Source of the DNA: an uncultured Leptotrichia sp.
Lineage (GTDB): Bacteria; Fusobacteriota; Fusobacteriia; Fusobacteriales; Leptotrichiaceae
Assembly (NCBI GenBank): GCA_937925095.1
Contig: CALEXX010000024.1
Location: forward strand, 27,643 to 91,642
Direction of reading: 5' to 3'
Length of the DNA stretch: 64,000 nucleotides
Shown: one piece after another, positions 59,409 to 64,000 of the stretch
Layout of the letters: every line of letters starts with the position of its first letter
Position numbering within the stretch: position 1 is the stretch's first letter
Translations under genes and position numbers: made by a program
The notes under the pieces: generated by a model
The model's input: only the letters and a program-made list of their open reading frames with translations
Told to the model about the DNA's origin: nothing
Database searches by the model: none

Positions 59409-60497
59409 TTATCTTAACTTCAATATTACAAATGTCAAAAGACATGTCATAATAGTTACAATCCAGAATCTGATAGTAACTTTTGTTTCAGGTATTCCCA
59501 GCATTTCAAAATGGTGATGTATCGGTGCCATTCTGAATACTCTCTTCTTAAATGTTTTATAGTGCCAAACCTGTATCATTACTGAAAGCGCTTCCATAAT
59601 AAATATAAATCCTGCTATTGGCAGTAACAGTTCCTGTTTCAGGAATATAACTATTATTCCTAATATTCCACCCAATGTAAGAGAGCCTGTATCTCCCATA
59701 AACACTTGTGCAGGGTAGAAATTATACCATAAAAATCCTATTAACGCTCCTATAACTGAAGCAAGGTAGACAGTAATCTCAGCACTTTCCCTTACATAGT
59801 ACAAATTCAGGTATTTTGCATATTCATAATGCCCTGTTAAGTAAGTTATTATAAGTAATGTGACACTTACTATTATAATCGGTCCACTTACAAGTCCATC
59901 CAGACCATCTGTAAGATTTACTGCATTTGAAGATCCTATTATAACAAAAAGCATAAACACAAAGAATAATACTGGTGTTATATATAGGAAAGAACCTTTT
60001 ATAAGAGGATTTACTATAGAAAAATCCAATGTCTTATTTATTATTCCGTATTTACAGATGAATGCAAAAGTAAGTCCTGTAATTATAAGCTGTCCCAATA
60101 TTTTTTTCTTTCCTGAAAGACCATTTTTATGTTTTGTAAGTTTTAAATAATCATCGTAAAATCCTATTGTTGTAAACAGGATTGTTATAATAAATAGAAA
60201 AATAATAAATTTATTTGTAAAATTACCTGCTATCAATGTAGAAAAAATTATTGCACCTATTATTAAAAGTCCTCCCATTGTCGGTGTTCCAGATTTACTG
60301 AAATGTGACTGAGGTCCTTCTTCCCTTGCAGTATCTCCATATTTTTTCTTCTTCAGCCATTTAATAAAAGGTTTTCCGAAGATAAGCATAAAAACAAATG
60401 CTATTATAAAAGCTATTGAAGCTCTTATTGTTATTGATTTAAATATTCTTAAAACTCCCCAATTATTTATAAATAATGATTGTAATAAATATAACAT
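59409..60497 (-). CDS. mraY: Phospho-MurNAc-pentapeptide transferase MraY
   Basis: The 362-residue membrane enzyme makes lipid I on undecaprenyl phosphate. It has ten helices and motifs GTPTMGGLLIIGAIIFSTL, the aspartates of TIGFYDDYLKLTKHKNGLSG, NLTDGLDGL, FMGDTGSLTLGGILG and MAPIHHHFEMLGIPE. The start has only a weak ribosome-binding site (AGTGAG), but no better one lies nearby. Confidence 0.97.
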   Translation of the reverse strand: MLYLLQSLFINNWGVLRIFKSITIRASIAFIIAFVFMLIFGKPFIKWLKKKKYGDTAREEGPQSHFSKSGTPTMGGLLIIGAIIFSTLIAGNFTNKFIIFLFIITILFTTIGFYDDYLKLTKHKNGLSGKKKILGQLIITGLTFAFICKYGIINKTLDFSIVNPLIKGSFLYITPVLFFVFMLFVIIGSSNAVNLTDGLDGLVSGPIIIVSVTLLIITYLTGHYEYAKYLNLYYVRESAEITVYLASVIGALIGFLWYNFYPAQVFMGDTGSLTLGGILGIIVIFLKQELLLPIAGFIFIMEALSVMIQVWHYKTFKKRVFRMAPIHHHFEMLGIPETKVTIRFWIVTIMTCLLTFVILKLR

Positions 60498-60576
60498 CTC
60501 ACTTTGTGTGATAATCTGAATTTATCCACGATCCCACACAGCTCCTTTCCATAGTTTATTTAATAATTATATATTT

Positions 60577-61995
60577 CTATTCCATAACCTCTTCCAGTTT
60601 CATTCCTCTCGAAGCTTTAATTAATACTACCTTTTCCTCTTTTATCTCTTTCAGTTTTTCCTTTATCTGTTCTTTATTTTCAAAATATTCTGTTTCAATT
60701 TTTCTAATATTTTCATTCTCAGAATTTCCCCTTATTCTGTCATATAGAAATCTCATTCTCGGCCCATATAGATAAAGCTTATTTAAATTAATATTTACTA
60801 TTACATCAAAAATTGAAGCATGCAATTCCCCTTCCTGCTCACCGAGTTCAAGCATATCGCCAATTACTGCTATCTTTTCCCTATCATTGTATATTTTTGA
60901 AAATGTCTCTAAAGATTTCTTCATAGACATAGGACTTGCATTATATGCATCATTAATATATGTTGTTTTTCCTTTTGTAATAATTTGAAATCTCATATTT
61001 GTTAAAACTATATCTTTTACAGCTTTTTCTATTTCATCATCTTCTAAAGCCATCTCTTTTGCCACAGAAACAGCTATAGTTAAATTTAAAATATTATGCT
61101 CTCCTAATACATTAGTATTGTAAAATTTATTAGCCCATTTTTTACAGTTTTTATCAAAATATTTCAATGAAAATTTTGTTTCAACTTCATTGAAATCAAT
61201 ATCTCCATAATAAAAATCATTATTTTGTTCAGCTAATTTCTCAGCACTTTCCATATGATTTCCATTACTTCCCATATTTAAAATTTTTACTGTTTTTAAT
61301 CCCCTTTCCTTCAGACTATTTTCATCAATATCCTTAAGATATTCATCGTCCCCGTTTATAACTAATGTTTCCTTTGTATGAGGGATTAGCTCTGTTTTTG
61401 CCTTAAATACATTTTTCTTTGTTTTCAGAAACTCCAGATGAGATTCTCCAATATTTGTTATTACGCTTATATCCGGCGAAGAAATTTTCCCAAGAAGATC
61501 TATTTCTCCAAATCCGCTCATACCCATTTCAAGTATGATAAAATCATCACCTTTTTCTGCACGCAACAAAGTGAAGGGTAACCCAATATGATTGTTGTAA
61601 TTCCCTTCAGTTTTTTTTCCTTTATATTTTACAGACAAAAGATGATATATCATATCTTTTACTGTTGTTTTCCCGTTACTTCCTGTTATTCCAATTACCT
61701 TCAAATTAAGATTTTTACGCCATTTTTCCGCAAATTCCTGTAAAAATTCCACACTGTCTTTTACATAAAATGCTTTTCCCTTAAACTTTTCTTCTATTTG
61801 CAGTTCTTTATCGTCGTAAACTGCATATGCACCATTTTCAAGAGCTTCTCCTGCAAACTTATTTCCTCCTCTTATTGCTACAAACAAATCATCCTTTTCA
61901 GCTTCCTTGGAATTCATTATAATTCTTTTTATATTTATAAAATTTTTATCACATTTACAATTTACAATGTCACAAAATATGTCTTTCTTATCCAT
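60577..61995 (-). CDS. murF: UDP-MurNAc-tripeptide--D-alanyl-D-alanine ligase
   Basis: The 472-residue ligase adds the D-Ala-D-Ala dipeptide. P-loop GITGSNGKTTVKDMI, metal/substrate stretch IILEMGMSGFGEIDLL, ITNIGESHLEFL and FINDAYNASPMSMKKSLETF-like YINDAYNASPMSMKKSLE are visible. A strong promoter precedes it (62032-62060), so it probably heads the cell-wall cluster. Confidence 0.97.
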   Translation of the reverse strand: MDKKDIFCDIVNCKCDKNFINIKRIIMNSKEAEKDDLFVAIRGGNKFAGEALENGAYAVYDDKELQIEEKFKGKAFYVKDSVEFLQEFAEKWRKNLNLKVIGITGSNGKTTVKDMIYHLLSVKYKGKKTEGNYNNHIGLPFTLLRAEKGDDFIILEMGMSGFGEIDLLGKISSPDISVITNIGESHLEFLKTKKNVFKAKTELIPHTKETLVINGDDEYLKDIDENSLKERGLKTVKILNMGSNGNHMESAEKLAEQNNDFYYGDIDFNEVETKFSLKYFDKNCKKWANKFYNTNVLGEHNILNLTIAVSVAKEMALEDDEIEKAVKDIVLTNMRFQIITKGKTTYINDAYNASPMSMKKSLETFSKIYNDREKIAVIGDMLELGEQEGELHASIFDVIVNINLNKLYLYGPRMRFLYDRIRGNSENENIRKIETEYFENKEQIKEKLKEIKEEKVVLIKASRGMKLEEVME

Positions 61996-62031
61996 AAGTT
62001 ATCTCCAATAAATACATCGTTATATTATAAG

Positions 62032-62060
62032 ATTATAGCATTTGAAATTCATTTTTTCAA
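62032..62060 (-). promoter_or_regulatory. Promoter of the murF-led cell-wall/division cluster
   Basis: On the minus strand TTGAAA (62055-62060), 17 bases, TATAAT (62032-62037), 37 bases upstream of murF, which has a TTGGAGA site. Confidence 0.75.
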
Positions 62061-62182
62061 TATATTTGGAAGATTTTTATAAAAATTTTGAACTACACGG
62101 AAGAACTTTTCCAAATAACAATATTCATATTTAAATATCAATACATTCTTAACTAATTTTACCTATTTCATCACATATATAA

Positions 62183-62758
62183 CTAACTAACAAATTGTTT
62201 TTTTATTAATAAATCTGCAAATTCATTAACATTTTCCACAACTAAGGACTTCAGACCATAATCTGTTAATTTAGAAATATTTTCCATACCGTATCCAGTT
62301 TTAACCATTACTGTCTTAAATCCTAATTTTTCAGCAGGAATCAAATCTGTTATTCTATCCCCCACCATAAAGGATTTCTCTACATCAATAAAAAATTCAT
62401 TTATTGCCTTTAAAAAATTCCCTATATTTGGTTTTCTACACTCACATTCTTTATGGTATATCCCTTTACCTTCAGGATGATGTGGACAGTAATATGTTTT
62501 TTCTATTTTTATTCCTCTATTTTCTAAATCATCCATAATAAACTTTTCCAGCTTCAGGTAATCTTCTTCCGTATAATATCCTTTTGCAATGCCTGCCTGA
62601 TTTGTTATAATCAAAAACCTATAGCCTAACTTTTTCAACTTTTTTAAGCCTTCAATTACACCAGTTTCATATTCAAAATCTTCAATCTTGTAAAGATAAG
62701 ATTTTTCAACATTAATTACTCCATCCCTGTCAAATAAAATAAATTTATTATATTTCAT
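62183..62758 (-). CDS. gmhB: D-glycero-D-manno-heptose-1,7-bisphosphate 7-phosphatase (GmhB-like)
   Basis: The 191-residue HAD-IIIA phosphatase has motif I FILFDRDGVINVE, ITNQAGIAKGYY and a zinc site from CPHHPEGKG and CECRKPNIGNF. Motif IV is FMVGDRITDLIPAEKLGFKT. The enzyme makes ADP-heptose precursor for lipopolysaccharide core. The ATG at 62758 is preferred because it opens the conserved motif and has an AGGTG site; an upstream start would add 22 unrelated residues. Histidinol phosphatase is a less likely alternative. Confidence 0.88.
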   Translation of the reverse strand: MKYNKFILFDRDGVINVEKSYLYKIEDFEYETGVIEGLKKLKKLGYRFLIITNQAGIAKGYYTEEDYLKLEKFIMDDLENRGIKIEKTYYCPHHPEGKGIYHKECECRKPNIGNFLKAINEFFIDVEKSFMVGDRITDLIPAEKLGFKTVMVKTGYGMENISKLTDYGLKSLVVENVNEFADLLIKKQFVS

Positions 62759-62855
62759 AAACACACCTATCATAATATAAAATTTTAAATCTGAAATATC
62801 TTGATTATAATGTGAATACCACACTATAAACTATCAGATTAATTTTGTTTCTTTC

Positions 62856-63329
62856 TTAATAATTATCCAAATAATACGTATATTCTATTAATTCATCTTT
62901 CCTTTTCCCTTCTATTCTAATAGAAAAAGAAAAACCATAATCAAAAAATTGTATATCACCGGAATAAATATCAGAATCACATTCGTAACTATTTTTTAAT
63001 ACAAATTTGTCATTAACAAATACAAATTTTAAAATTCTCTCATATTCATTATTTCTAAAATGATAAAACTCTAATTCATTTCCGTTAATATACCACATCT
63101 TTTTATCTTTAATAACAAAATTTCTATTTTTGTCACAACTATTTTCAATAAAAATTTCATCATCATAATAAATTTTACATACATTAGAAGATATTTCAGT
63201 AATTACTTTTGTTTTTCCAGTTCCTGTATAATTCCAATCCATTTTAGAATTTTTCAAACTCTTAGATTTAAAAGAAAACTTATGAGTTCCCTTCAACATT
63301 CTAAAAAAGTGCATAGTATTATATTCCAT
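62856..63329 (-). CDS. Uncharacterised protein, possibly DUF6314-like
   Basis: The 157-residue soluble protein starts MEYNTMHFFRMLKGTHKFSF and is rich in beta-strand-like alternation and aromatic residues. Segments ELEFYHFRNNEYERILKFVF, the ECDSDIYSG motif and GKRKDELIEYTYY fit the beta-barrel pattern I associate with DUF6314 (small-molecule or haem-type lipocalin-like folds). The match is by eye and may be wrong. It has no signal peptide. It is downstream of the rRNA operon terminator. Confidence 0.6.
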   Translation of the reverse strand: MEYNTMHFFRMLKGTHKFSFKSKSLKNSKMDWNYTGTGKTKVITEISSNVCKIYYDDEIFIENSCDKNRNFVIKDKKMWYINGNELEFYHFRNNEYERILKFVFVNDKFVLKNSYECDSDIYSGDIQFFDYGFSFSIRIEGKRKDELIEYTYYLDNY

Positions 63330-63443
63330 GTCTATTCCGTTCTAATTTAGCTATTATCTAAATTCTTTGTTTAAAACTTGCAAATAAGTTCCGTAATATG
63401 TATTCAGTATATCAAAAAAAGGTAACAAAATAAAGAAAATAAT

Positions 63444-63470
63444 AAAAAAAGAGTGGTGAACACTCAAAAA
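63444..63470 (-). terminator. Terminator of the rRNA operon
   Basis: On the minus strand GAGTG pairs with CACTC around a 5-base loop, followed by seven Ts, 40 bases after the 5S gene. Confidence 0.7.
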
Positions 63471-63508
63471 CAAAGATAAAACTAAATATTAAATTTAAAA
63501 TAAAAAAA

Positions 63509-63624
63509 GTTTGGCGACGACCGATTTTCCCTGGAACTTAATCCAAGTATCTTAGGCGCAGGCAGACTTAACTTCCGGGTTCGGAATGTAACCGGGTGTA
63601 TCCCTGCCGCTATAATCACCAAAC
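63509..63624 (-). rRNA. rrf: 5S ribosomal RNA
   Basis: The roughly 116-base gene has terminal pairing GTTTGGTG/CGCCAAAC, the conserved CCGAACCCGGAAGTTAAG and the loop E region. Ends are taken from the terminal stem and may be off by one or two bases. Confidence 0.95.
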
Positions 63625-63689
63625 ATTCTTGTATTGCCATTTAAGTAAAAGGGCAATGAGAAATAAATAGTATAAGTAAAAGAGTTTTG

Positions 63690-64000
<311 letters not shown>

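Overview
The window is AT-rich bacterial chromosome, almost entirely housekeeping, with most genes on the minus strand. Gene content and protein sequences suggest a Gram-negative Fusobacteriota member, most likely Leptotrichia or a close relative. The pointers are a gmhB-type heptose phosphatase, fused str/S10/spc ribosomal operons, a long-insert L15, a HicB relic and very low GC. The genus is inferred from reading the proteins, not from a search.

Layout. 1-2143 (minus): partial LysR regulator, an orphan HicB antitoxin that seems to keep the first codons of a lost hicA, and a methyltransferase. 2346-3740 (+): MATE exporter with an operator-like inverted repeat in its leader. 3872-19741 (minus): ylxM-ffh, priA, a PASTA-containing class B penicillin-binding protein, gatC-DUF4253-gatA-gatB, a HAD phosphatase, rluB, scpB, mreB and ftsK. 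19936-23537 (minus): phosphonate-type ABC importer (phnD-phnC-phnE-phnE) with an internal terminator. 23785-24342 (+): tag. 24403-24741 (minus): tmRNA. 24829-25338: COG2426 membrane protein. 25482-25714: a compact structured transcript with a possible 23-residue membrane peptide.

25708-41086 (minus) is one long translation block: rpsL-rpsG-fusA-tuf-rpsJ-rplC-rplD-rplW-rplB-rpsS-rplV-rpsC-rplP-rpmC-rpsQ-rplN-rplX-rplE-rpsN-rpsH-rplF-rplR-rpsE-rpmD-rplO-secY. It has a strong promoter and a structured leader at 41190-41330. Next come a secreted protein, cstA (+), an ABC-F ATPase, a LURP-one-related protein and an EamA transporter.

47337-48790 is the most unusual stretch. Two diverged copies of a promoter-containing segment of about 150 bp flank remnants of a foreign cluster: a 5'-truncated AMP-dependent ligase, an intact acyl-carrier-protein/inorganic-pyrophosphatase fusion, the first 29 codons of a probable B12-binding radical SAM protein, and the 3' end of an IS3-family element.

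48795-64000 (minus): DUF937 protein, a lipoprotein, rpsF-ssb-rpsR, a division/cell-wall cluster (murF-mraY-murD-ftsW-murG-murC-murB-ftsQ-ftsZ), gmhB, a DUF6314-like protein, and the 3' part of an rRNA operon (23S, 5S). ftsW contains a perfect 18-bp-arm inverted repeat inside its reading frame.

No CRISPR array, intact insertion sequence, prophage, riboswitch or tRNA gene (other than tmRNA) was recognised.
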